Assembly: GCF_021917145.1 (NCBI RefSeq)
Contig: NC_061078.1
Span: 4,942,039-5,006,038, forward strand
Origin: Hypomesus transpacificus
Lineage: Eukaryota > Chordata > Actinopteri > Osmeriformes > Osmeridae
DNA: 64,000 nucleotides
Direction of reading: 5' to 3'
Shown: positions 36,809-48,395 of the stretch, in pieces
Position numbering within the stretch: the first letter of the stretch is position 1
How the letters are laid out: each line of letters begins with the position of its first letter
The notes under the pieces: model-generated
Database searches by the model: none
What the model saw: the letters and a program-made list of their open reading frames with translations, nothing else
Told to the model about the DNA's origin: nothing
Translations under genes and position numbers: made by a program

Positions 36809-39800
36809 GCAGGGGGACAGTCGAGAAGTAGTGGCTGTGAAGGTAGTTAGTAAAAAGAGTCTGAACAAGGCATCAATGGAAAACCTGCTGACAGAGATAG
36901 AGATTCTGAAGACTGTGCGCCACCCACACATAGTGCAGTTAAAGGACTTCCAGGTAGACCACTGGTCAAAACTGTTTTGGGAAAATAAACTGATCTACAC
37001 TTCCAAAACCATTGCTGAAAAACAATTATAAGATGAACCTCTCCACCCTCCTCCCACTTTCCCCATTCTCTCCTTTCTCTCACTTCCCCTCTTTCTCTGG
37101 ACAGTGGGACAGTGAGAACATCTATCTGATCTTGGAGTGGTGTTCAGGAGGGGACCTGTCCCGCTTCATCCGAAGTCGGCGTCTATTACCCGAGAGGGTG
37201 GCTCGCCGTTTCCTGCAGCAGATAGGTGAGGCCCACCACCAGCACCCAGGCTGGACTCATGCGGGCCTGTATTCTATCTTCATAGCTCTGTTTCATCTAT
37301 TTACTGCAGTGTTAGACAGAATGTGGGTGTAAGTGGTTAACTTGACTAAGAGTTCCAAGGAGATGTGACACAATTGAGGCCATTTGAGGATGGTCTCTAT
37401 AGACAATAATCTATTTTTTTCTACCCCTCGTTTGAAAACCAAACACAGCCTGCGCCCTCCAGTTCCTCCATGAGCGAAATATCTCCCATCTGGACCTGAA
37501 ACCCCAGAACATTCTGCTCTGTGGTTCGGTCCTCAAATTAGCAGGTACACTGAAACCAGTTCACACTGTATCTGTGCCCACATATCTATCCATATTAGCT
37601 TTCACAGACAGCTTGTTTGCATGTGGTTTTGGTTTGAGATGTCAGAAATGTGTCAGATGTCTTTGCTGTGAATCTAAACCATGTCAGTATGCTCACAATG
37701 CTGCACTCTGTTGGAATTCTTTTTGTATTGCTACCACTGTAAACAAAGGACGATATGGCTTTGAGATGTTAATAATACTGCACTGTAATGTTATATATCT
37801 GATATGTGTCAGTTATTGCTGTTTACAGTATTATTGTTCACTGCCTAAAATGTTTAACTACGCAGCTTACGTATTTGCCCATAACCATTATGATGTTCAT
37901 ATCCTCTCATGTGTGTGTAGATTTTGGCTTTGCCCAGTACATGTCTCCCTGGGATGAGCAGAGTGTGCTTAGGGGCTCTCCTCTCTACATGGCACCAGAG
38001 ATGGTGTGTCGACAGCAGTATGACTCCAGAGTGGACCTCTGGTCTGTGGGAGTCATCCTATACGGTAAGGTCAGCCTCCCCAAAGTAATACCATACTTTC
38101 AATCAATTACATGAAGGACAATACCTAAAACCTTGTTTGTTTGTGATGTGTTCATTTTGTAGAGGCTCTGTTTGGTCGTGCTCCTTTTGCCTCCAAGTCC
38201 TACACTGAATTAGAGGAGAAGATTCGCAGTAACAAGCCCGTCGAGGTGAGGTATAAAGACTGATGGATAGGAGGCCTGGGGGGTTGTGTTACAATGGAAG
38301 ATAAGGATTTCAGAATGGCTGTGCTGTTTCTCTTCAAAATATTGCATACCACTGAGTGGCGCCCTTGTCCATTTGTTGGTTCTTCCCTGTGAAAATGAAG
38401 GGCAAACTTGACTGAAGTTGGTTGCCGGAGTGGTTTATGTCGTGTGTGTGTTTCAGCTCCCTGCTGGTGGCAGAGTGTCCAGAGACTGCCGAGATCTGCT
38501 ACAGCGGCTACTGGAGAGAGATCCAGATGCCCGTCTCACCTTCTCACAGTTCTTTTCTCACCCATTTGTGGACTTGGAGCACATGCCCAGTGCCGATAGT
38601 TTGGGGAAAGCGGTGAGAGAGAGAAACGGTTACTCCAGGGTCGGGAGGAATGTAACTAAATCAGGCTGTTATTTCCCAGAATTCCCTGTGTCCTTTTGCA
38701 GAAAGCGCTGGTCCTCCAGGCTGTCCAGAAAGACCAAGCAGGGGAGAGGTCCGCGGCCCTGTCTCTCTACTGCAGCTCTCTGGAGCACTTTGTCCCAGCC
38801 ATTCACTGTAAGACACCACCAGCCCCTCTCACTGCCAAACATCTCAGCCCGCCATTTCAACTGTTCCCTCCCTAAACTTCAACCCAAAACAAATCCTTTT
38901 TCTTCCTCACAGACGAGACAGACCGACTGCGCAAAGACGCCCTGAGGCAAAAGGTAGGCCGAGAACACGACGACTATTCACATTTGGAGAACGTCTCTAC
39001 TGTTCGCTTCTCCCCCCCCTCCCCGTTTTTTCTTTCACATGCTAACTCCAAAGGAAATGATTTCAGCTCAATGAATTCCATATGGTGTGGATGAACAGCA
39101 CATGGGGAGGCTGCTGTAATTGGATTAGAGAGGGTGAATGTAAGAGCTGTGCTCCGCAGGTCAGTCAGTATGTATCCAGAGCCGAGGAGCTGAAAGCCCT
39201 GGTGGCCACAGACAACAGACTGAGCTTTGAGAAGGCCAAGAACACCAGGGACATCCTCAGAGGTACAGGAACATTCACCTCTGAACCCACTAGAAATATA
39301 CGTATGCACATATACTGTATATATATCATTTTTTTACATATATTTTTGTTGCATTACCTTCCAACACAAGCTGTGGAAAAAGCACCCATGTTTGTCAAGG
39401 CCTATAGTGTTTGTGAAGTTTGTATAGATATCATTGGTGTAATAACGCAGTTCCACCTGAACTTGTGAGTAGGCTATCTCTGCACCTATCCAGCTCTCCC
39501 CCATCTGAGTTAATGGCTTGGAGGAAGTTTGTCGGGGACATAAGGACTTACCCCGCCTATCTCTTTCTCTTCCACAGAGATGTCTCGAGACCAACCCCGT
39601 CTGCTGGCTGCCCTGGAGCTAGCCTCTGCTGCCATAGCTAAGGTGAGCTGAGGTACCTGGGTAATGTAGGCTAGCCTTTGCTGCCATATCTAATGTAAGC
39701 TGGTGTACCTGGGTAATGTAGGCTAGCCTCTGCCGCCATTGCTAACGTAAACGTGGGTACCTGGGTATTGTAGGCTTGCTTCTACTGCCATAGCCTCTAC

Positions 39801-40452
39801 TGCCAAGGAAAACTAAGAGCGGGATTTGTCTCTAGCAGTGTCTGTGGTGGTCTACAAGCACAGTCACAGATGTCTCTTTACCTCAGGAGGAGAGGGGGCT
39901 GGATGACCATGACACTCTGGATTTGTACCAGCAGAGTCTAGGAGAACTGCTGCTAGCTCTAGCAGGTAAGCCTGTCTAAAGACCACAGTAATAGTCAAGT
40001 CACAGAATGCAAGAGCATTCATTATATCTCATGCAGCTCTGGTACAGACTTGTATAAATACAGATCTGCTTGCCAAGGGGGGAGACGATCAAGAAAGTGC
40101 CAGCATTCAGGGACCATGACGTCAGAGGTGTGTGTTTGTGTGTGTGCCCGCGCACACATAGATGTGTGTGTGTGTGGAGACTCTGACTCTGGCCTGGTAT
40201 ACATTAGCTCTGGCTCCACATGACCTCATCTGGTAGAGGGTCCTAATAGAGGAGGAGGTGGTGGGGGAGGGGTTAGAGAAGGTGGGCAGAAATGAGGGAG
40301 AGGAGGTTGAAGGTTAAGATGAGAATGGATTGGAAGGGGAAAAGTAGAAAGAGTTATTGCAGAAAGGTGGTGGGGGATAAAATGAGGAGAAGGAAGGGGG
40401 ATAAGGGGAGGAGGAGTCTAAAGGGGAGCCAGATGTGTGTGTGTGTGCGTGC

Positions 40453-40521
<69 letters not shown>

Positions 40522-41959
40522 GAAGAGAGAGAGTGCAGGGGATGCGCCCGGTGCCAGGGCCCTGTGTGTGGTACTGAGCACTAGCATCTGGTTCCCATTC
40601 AGACACACACTGTTCATTTCTCAGTGTTATCACACTCTGGAAACAAATAAAAACCATTATCTCTGTAATAGAGGGACTGCTCCGAGCATCTCCCCTTGGA
40701 TCAGCAGGCTCAGGACCGTGGCACGGCAGTGAGCAGCGCAGAGGATTATGGGAAGGGTTGGGAGGTGGAGGGGGGTGTAACTTTGCCCTTTTGTCTGGCA
40801 GTGGCCTCTTGTTGCTCATGTTCCCAGCATGCTTAGCTGGTCGGGAGAGAGAGAGAGGGAGAGATTCTTTCGTTCTCTTTTCTCTCTCCCCCTCTTCCCT
40901 CACATTCTCTCTCTCTTTCCCTCTGTTTTTCTCTCCTGAGGCTGACTAATTGAGAGAAAGACTGTCCCACTTCAGTGTTCTCCCCCTGAACTCCCTACGG
41001 CTAATCAAAAGCAAAGCTGCAGCTGTAAATTATCTCTCCTGTGCAAACACCATGATTGGGAAAAAAAGTAATCAATCTCTCTCTCTCTCCCACCCCCCAC
41101 CCCCAGCCGAGGCGCAGGGCCGAAGGAGAGATTTGCTCCACAGTGAGGTGAGGAAATGCCGGGAGGGGATAAACGGGGTGGTACGGGTAGGGGATGCTGG
41201 GGAGGAGTTGTGGTTCAGTGCTCACTGCAAGAGCGTACATATATCACCTTCCACCGGGCCTGAACCCCCCACCCTCCCTATCTTTGACCCAGAACAGGCC
41301 TGGCTACTGTATATCTCAGACACAACAGCCAGGAGCCAGCCGTCACATGTGGACCTTCAGCTGAGTAGGCGCTAATAACATAATACATCACTGAGACTGC
41401 AGCTGCAAGCACACACACTATGTCATCCTCCCATTAAACTGGAATACTTCTTTAAATCATCAGGTAGCGATGTTACAGCTATAATACTGTACTATATCAT
41501 ACTCTGTGATACTCTGTTAAACTCTGTAAATTGATAGCAAGATCTACTCAGAACTTATATAATCATCCTGATTTACCACTGGAAAACATACTCATTGTCT
41601 TAAGCTCTAGTACTATAGTTCTTTCTCGTTTTGGTCGTCTGTTTTGGCAGTAACTCGGCCAACAAAACACAACAATGTTTCAACAACAAACCCGAAAGAG
41701 ACAAAGAGAGAGAGAGAGAGACAGAGAGAGAGAAACAGCGAGAGAGAGAGAGAGAGAAAGAAAGAAAGAGAGAGAGATTTCAGAAAGCCCTGAGGGCATA
41801 GACCTCCCTATTTGAAGTTTTATGGGCGCTTGGCTTAAGTAAATTCAGATGCGGCTGTAATAATCTAACGCTGTGCTGGGGAGGCCTGGCCAATCGAAAG
41901 CATGTGTGTGGGTAAGAACCCACGAGAGGCGAGCGGCACAGCTAGCTAGGACTGGCCTC

Positions 41960-42010
<51 letters not shown>

Positions 42011-43490
42011 GTTCAGAAATTTGACGTTGAGCTCCGTTCAGCCTCCCTCTTCTCAGGGCCCTAATTCCCGGTTCAATAGCATAGCCTCATAGAATGTGAG
42101 AGCCTCAGCCTTGATCTAACTGGTGGGTTAATACTGTGCTATTATGACTGTAATCCATGGCGGGGGTAATTGGGTTGTATTACAGCCTTGGTTCTGTGGT
42201 TAATGGGGTATTAAAGGTTGGAGTCGAGGTTGATGCTGCGTTGCCATTATTAGTTTACCACAGCAATTTTTTGTCTTTTAAAGCGAGGGAGGTTATGGGG
42301 ACCTATCAACCTCGCTCTAACCTCCTCTTCATCATCATCCCTTTATCAGCCCTGTGGTTCTGACGGAGAAGGACAGGAGACCATGTGGTCTACACACTAA
42401 ACGTGTCTCTCTTTTCAGATTAAAAGCCTCATGTCCAGAGCTGAATACCTCAAAGAGCAAATGAAGGTAGGGCTAGTTCGGTTAGGGTTGCCCGCTTTAA
42501 ATCCTGAATTCAAGCGTGTTGGTTTGATCTGCTGTTTGTATCTGTCCTGCAGATGCTGGAGACCCAGAAAGATGTATCACTGGACCGGGAGCCCCTTTCA
42601 GAGTCTGTGAGAAGTTGTAAGTATAGTACATGTGTGTGTGTGTGTGTCCTATACACACACCCCCACCTTCCCTCCTCTCACTTTAGTGAGGCCAGTAGCC
42701 ATACACACCAGTAGATAGAGTATATACGAGGGGTTAAGTGTGAAATGGCCGTCTGAAGCCATAATGAAATTTCCCTCCAGCATAGTTTTTTTTCCACTAG
42801 TAAAATGTGAGCTCCTCTCTTACCAAGCTGTGGAGCCCCTGGGAACGCCTGGCTCTCTGGTTTCATGTCTCAGTAGCTCTGGGCAGATCTGACCTTTGGC
42901 CTCTAGTAAAACCCACCTTGTGAAAGTGAGTCTTGGTTTTAGCCAAGAGCAAGTTCCATCCCCCTAACTCACATATCTCACTTTGTAAGAGCTTGGCTGA
43001 GATGGTAGATAGTTGATATGTAAAGCCAGACAATATCCTGTTTTTAGTTAGACATTCCAGAGGAATTATAAGTGCATGGCGCGTTATATGAATGTTCTGG
43101 AAAGTTCTGTTTTTCTGAAGGTACAGCACTGCTGTTATTGGAGCTCACCCAGACAGGGCGGCAGGCAGACATGTCTCGCTGGCGTTTCTCCACTTGCAGC
43201 TGGAGGGTCATGGCAGCGTCCAAGACTGTCTGCTGACCTTACACTAACGAAGATGTCATGTCTGACTGAGGCCTATTACAATCTCTTTCTCAGACTTAAC
43301 ATCATTCACACACACTGACGTAATACAACATACACTTAGACACACACACACAGGTATAGTAGTCCACACACACAAAACTAACCCAGGGTTAGTTCAGGGT
43401 TCAACCAAGCCTATATGATAATATACAGTAACATGCCAGTCTGTTTCTGCTCTTCTTCCCTCCTCTTCCTCAGCATGTTGCGTTCAGTGA
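36597..43490 (+). CDS. ulk3: ULK3, unc-51-like serine/threonine kinase 3
   Basis: Kinase acting on GLI factors in Hedgehog signalling, in autophagy and at the ESCRT-dependent abscission checkpoint (family knowledge). Sixteen exons: 36597-36695, 36813-36953, 37105-37225, 37449-37544, 37921-38064, 38163-38245, 38457-38612, 38702-38807, 38913-38953, 39160-39262, 39578-39642, 39887-39965, 41107-41147, 42419-42466, 42553-42616, 43474-43490. Phases all agree; 467 residues against 472 in human. The kinase domain has a P-loop ([11 protein letters not shown]), K43 (VAVKVVSKK), HLDLKPQN with D136, D153FG and APEM. Two MIT domains follow at about 281-345 and 375-445 ([18 protein letters not shown]). The last exon encodes only the end SCCVQ, matching human SSCTLQ. 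The ATG is in good context (cagaATGg). Divergent with tars3. Confidence 0.95.
40459..40516. repeat. (GT)n microsatellite in ulk3 intron
   Basis: A GT array of about 58 bp in the 1.1 kb intron after exon 39887-39965. Another lies at 41961-42009 in the intron before exon 42419, and a short one at 36779-36802 immediately before the acceptor of exon 36813. Confidence 0.9.
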
Positions 43491-46400
43491 GCTGGCCTCC
43501 GTAACCATGGGCACCAGAGGGGTCATCCAGCATGGAAGGCAGACCCCTGCAGGCCAGGGCCAAGTAATTATAGAGATTCAGCATTAATTTCAAACCTGCA
43601 AACAAAATGTTTTCTTTGAGGAAGGAAGTCATCTGGCCAACTTATTATCAGTCCAGTTACCTCACCCCCCCCCCCCCCCCCCCTCATCACAATGTACTGT
43701 AGTGTCCCCTCAAAGCCCTCCTGCCAAACCATTCATATTGATAGCAGGGCAGCCTGTATGATAATGCTGAACTGTTATGTAAAGCTGGGACAGTGTCATG
43801 GTGTAATGTTTGTGAGGGTGAGAGTACGAGGGCTGACTGACATTTGGAAGCTAGACCCCAGAACAAAGGGACTGCTAGTCAGATTCATCACATCATTAGT
43901 GTTTAGCAGATGACTGTCAGGCTTCACACTCTAAGAGCACAGTCTTTGTTGTGATCTACTTCTATCTCTCTTTCTCTCTCAAACACACATGTTCATGCTT
44001 GATCTGTATTTCTTACCCCCACACACACATACAGTACTTCCATGCTCTCACACACACACACACACACACACCCCAAGTCGCTTTGCTGTGGCCTGACCAC
44101 AGCCTCACCACGCTCACTCCACTGATGGGGCAGTCCCTACCACTATGAGGAGAAACTGGAGAGGTGTGGCTTCTGCCTTATTTACACAAGCCCTGCATTT
44201 ACTTTGGTTTGGCACGGTTCAGGATCCAAGCATACAGTAGCATACAGTCAAGACGGGCCTTTAGCAAACTCGTTTACAGCTTTTGTGAATATTGACATTT
44301 TTTGTGGTAGCTGAATAATAACTTATGTTGCAGGTCTCTCGGATGTTTTATCAAGATGTATCGTGCATGAATCAGCTGCTGTATAAGGGACATTTCTGTA
44401 TAAAACAAATAAGTGGTCGTATCCAACAGCAACCAGGAAATACCTGACTAAGGAGGGAGGGAGGAAAAAACATGTCCAAATTGAGGGCTCACATATGTGA
44501 ATTTGTTGAATTGTTTTATATGGATATGAGGTTTTTTATAAACTAATTTATTAAATGGATGATCTGAAGGAAGAAATGTGATAAAAAATTCTACAAATCA
44601 TTTCTCCATTGCCTGCTGTTTTTTCTTAGAGTGCTTGTTATCTACATTATCTCAAATTCATCACCAGTGAGAAGCAGCCACTTGCACTTTAATGAAGCTA
44701 TATGAATCTCTGCCCTCCATCTTGGTGGCCTCATCTGACCATCTGTAAGGAACTGTAACAGCTGGCCCATCTCCATAAGCCCAGAGAGAGACAGGGATCT
44801 GAGGACATTCCATACTTCTAACAGAGAAAGGGGGGAAGGCTTTTAGGAGTGTCAGAAGAGATGGGAGGGATGGGAAGAATGTCACAGTTCCATATTTTAA
44901 CCCCAGGCTCCCCATTTTTTGGTGTCAACCTACCGCATTGTTGTTTTAATTGGCAGACATTTGACTGCAGCTACTTCGAGAGCACTTGCAGCCTTTCTGC
45001 CTCCAGGGTCACACGCTCACAGTCAATGGGACGGTGGTGGAGCTGCATTGACTTCAGCTTTAGTTATAAAGAGGGGTTGTGTGTTCTGTGTGTGTTATTG
45101 GGGGGGTTGGGGTATCCTCAAGGAACTGTCCACCCTCGACACCCGGAGAGGATAGGTTGCCACCATGAATGAAACATTCTACAGATGGGGTGACAACACT
45201 GACAAAACTAGCCCCTAAATCCTTGTATCTTGGTTGTCACTGCTAATGGGGGAAGGAGGGAAAGGGAGGGAGGAGAGCGCAGGGCAGAGGTTTGTTTCAG
45301 AGAAACGTTGAATAAAGATAATTTAGAAATTGGGCTCCAGCACACTGCAGCCTCTGTAAACCCCACCCCCCACTCACCCAAGGCTCCCCTACTTGTGTTT
45401 GTTTTGATTTTGTTCCCAGAAGCTGAGTGGAAGGGTTGGGGTTTTTGGGCGGGGGGGGGGGGAGGGGGGTGACTGTGTTGGAGAACTTTTGAGATGCATG
45501 GCAGTGGTTAGACATTTTGGTCAACCACACCCTTTACTTTAAAATCTGCTTAGGTTAAATCATGTTTTTCCTAAATTAATACAAGTCTCAATTCGCATTG
45601 TTTGAATAGTTGAATAAAATAGTGTGTTATCGGGTATGAGGTATCTAATGACGTGAATATGTACTTAAGTAAATAAAATAACTTACAAGTTGTTTGTACT
45701 TAAGATTTTAATTTATGAGGGTACTTAGAAAGTAATTCGCAAGGACTTGGTGAACATTATATGCAAGTGAAGCTCTTAAATACTAGTTAAAGAGTCAACT
45801 GTGACACCAACTTCTATTTACATACAAATATGTGGGTATCGTTTACTGCGTCTGTCTCTCTAAAAACACAGTGCTGAGTGCTGGGAAAGGTAACTTAAAC
45901 CTAGAATTTGTCAACCGTGCACAGTTCTGCCCTTTCAGTCAAATTAAGACGTATTGTGTAGCGAGACACTTAAAATTCCTTCCCAGGTTTCAGTTACACA
46001 GTGCTTAATCCCTAAAGTATTCCACAATGAGGGCATTATGAAAACTACACACATACCAGTCAGAAGGCTACCTCAGCAGATGTTGATGTCTATCCAATCT
46101 CTGTGGTCTTTAAGTATCATTTATCTCACAACCAGATTTATGCAGAGTATGTAATTTCAAGTAAACACTCCCATTTGAAATGTTGGAAGACTTAGTAGTA
46201 AGGCTTTATCAAGTTACCAAGGAATTGGTTTGTGTTGTGTTGTAAATAGTATATCGTTTGGTTCACCTGTTCTAAATGAAGCATACATTACTTTAAAATA
46301 GTTGTACTATAAATGTATTATACATTGCCTTTATTATATGCAAGTCTCTTGTTCTTTTGTGTAATTCAAACACTTGTTTAGATGAAAAATCAACATACCT

Positions 46401-47642
46401 TTACAATTGAAGACAATGTAAGATACTGCCATTGATTTTATGAGTAGACTATGGGATTGATTAAGACGTCAACATATTTGCTCTTTAGTCCACACTATCT
46501 TTGCATTTATTACTTAAAATATGTAGGTAAAACATATATTTGTCATTGAGATTTTATAATTTAACATACACCAACAGAACTACTACATTTTATAACTGAC
46601 CGACAGTTACGTGATAGGTCAAATAACACTGACGGAGACATTCATTACAAAAACAAAGATAAGTTTGAAAAACCTTCAAGTTGCGTACTGCAAAGACAAA
46701 ACATGGAACGATTGAAAAGACAAACGGAGCATTGTAAAGAAAAAAAAATGAACATACACATTTTTTTTACTCTGCATTATTCTGTCCAGTAAGGAATCTG
46801 TTGATAATTTATATTATCCAGCATGTATACTTTACTCAAGTTTTGTGACGTATTTCAAGGGCAAATATAATTCAGTCAAGTCTTCATAAGAATGCGTCTC
46901 CTTCATATATCCACATAAGTCTGTCATAAATTCACATTCACCTTATGGTTATGAGTGAAAAAAGAGGGATAGCTGTTTTTTGGAGGGGGTGGAGGGCTCT
47001 ATGGAGACCTTCCATATAAAACAATCCTGGATGAGGGATGGGTCATGGGTAGGGGACCAGGGGGGGCGTCTTAAGAGACACTTCAGTTAAATTAACTACT
47101 TGATCCCAAACCCTTGTATGTCTCCTGGAGGTTCCCACCAAATATTTGAAGTGTGATGGCTTCAACAATGCAGAGGACCCTGGAACTGAAGGGAGAGCAA
47201 ACAGAGACTGGACCGGTCCAATGTTTATCTTTAGTCTTAATAGAGCCACACTCCAAGGACCATTGAGACGAAACAAAACAAATAGAGTGTTGTAAAGGGA
47301 ACCCTCAAGTTTAATAGGTGTAATGTTTCCCAAAAAGGAGTCAAGTTGGGTTCACTTCCCCTCAAACAACCGTCCAAAGAAATATTTAGACCTATTGGGG
47401 GATGGTTTTCTGTTCTGTTCTATTTCTGTTCTATTGTTCTGTTGTTGTGAACTATTATCTTGAGGGTTCAAAGTTCACACTTTGATTCTAATCATGCCCT
47501 GTTACATGGGCTGCACACCATGATTGAGGCTCAAATCAGTCAGCAACATTCCACCAAAATGGAGACTGGCAAAGAGTCACTGGTCTTTATGGTGTACAAA
47601 AACTTGTTTGCTCTTCTTGGCAGCAGCAATTTTACCCCGGTC
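43491..47642. other. Convergent spacer between ulk3 and gas1
   Basis: The left part should hold the ulk3 3' untranslated region and the right part that of gas1 (minus). It contains poly-C at about 43664-43683 and poly-G near 45451-45470, and is otherwise AT-rich unique DNA. No coding exon recognised. Confidence 0.6.
46506..46511 (-). terminator. Candidate polyadenylation signal of gas1
   Basis: AATAAA on the minus strand about 1.1 kb past the gas1 stop. A long 3' untranslated region is usual for GAS1, but other signals in the spacer cannot be excluded. Confidence 0.3.
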
Positions 47643-48395
47643 TCAATATAGTATCCGTGCAAGAGTAAAGTACACTAGGGCCATGGAGATTGACAATTTG
47701 GAAGCAGAGTCTTTCTCGTACTGCTCAATCTCCTCTCTACCAAGTTTTGTATCATAGTCTTCATCTTCATACACATCGTCCTTATCAGCTTGGTCTGAAA
47801 TGACGCTGTGGTCTCCAATGGAGCAAAGTTTGCTCATGTTCTCCTTCACAACTTCACAGAATGGCCGCTCAACGCCGTCACACACGCAGCGGTTGAGGAG
47901 CATGCCATTTGGTATGAAGAGCATCTGTTGAATGGTGGCCTTGCACTTTGACGAGCATTTCCTGCCATTGAACAGTTGTCCACAGTATGACAAGTAGGCA
48001 GTTAGGGAGGTGTGGCAGCTGCTGTCCTCCTCACACCGCTGACGGGCCTCTGTGCATCCGATCCCACCAGCATCTCCTGGATACCTCCGGGGAAGGCACG
48101 GCTCGATCGCCCTCTTCGTGTTGATGCACTCGGCGTCCTGTCCACAGTCGCAGGTCTCCAGGTCTGGCCCACTACGAGTGTAATTCAGTCGTATCAGAGC
48201 GTTGATGCAGTGGCTGGGGCATTGTCTCCTGGTCCCTCGAAGGTTTCCTTCGCACGCGGCTACATACTGACTGTATGCAAGCTCACATTCGGGCTCGTCG
48301 TGGCATCGGAACAAAGCTTGCCAACATATTAACTGGGCATCTAGTACTACAAACACCCACAACAGTAGCACCCCAGCGCTATGCCAACTCTTCAT
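47643..48395 (-). CDS. gas1: GAS1, growth arrest-specific protein 1, GPI-anchored Hedgehog co-receptor
   Basis: Cell-surface protein that binds Hedgehog ligands and assists Patched; related to GFR-alpha receptors (family knowledge). A single uninterrupted exon of 250 codons, as expected for this intronless gene. Signal peptide about 1-20 (GVLLLWVFVVLDA). First GFR-alpha-like cysteine domain about 22-105 (ICWQALFRCHDEPEC, CPSHCINALI, TKRAIEPCLPR). Second about 114-191 (GCTEARQRCEEDSSC, LSYCGQLFNGRKCSSKC, CVCDGVERPFCEVVKENM). N-glycosylation sites are N71YT and N186MS. An acidic stalk (DVYEDEDYD) and a hydrophobic tail (ISMALVYFTLA) serve as GPI-attachment signal. It is shorter than the 345-residue human protein because the Gly/Ala-rich linkers are missing. 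I cannot decide between the fish a and b paralogues. Confidence 0.93.
   Translation of the reverse strand: MKSWHSAGVLLLWVFVVLDAQLICWQALFRCHDEPECELAYSQYVAACEGNLRGTRRQCPSHCINALIRLNYTRSGPDLETCDCGQDAECINTKRAIEPCLPRRYPGDAGGIGCTEARQRCEEDSSCHTSLTAYLSYCGQLFNGRKCSSKCKATIQQMLFIPNGMLLNRCVCDGVERPFCEVVKENMSKLCSIGDHSVISDQADKDDVYEDEDYDTKLGREEIEQYEKDSASKLSISMALVYFTLARILY

Noticed and set aside
43121-43230. Alternative terminal exon of ulk3 at 43121
   Set aside because: It joins in phase but gives a long unrelated tail, whereas the exon at 43474 gives an end matching the family.
43411-43632. Minus-strand frame of 73 codons with a convincing protein-like look
   Set aside because: It is antisense to the last ulk3 exon and its 3' untranslated region; the plus-strand reading ends ulk3 as expected and no proper splice donor closes the minus-strand frame.
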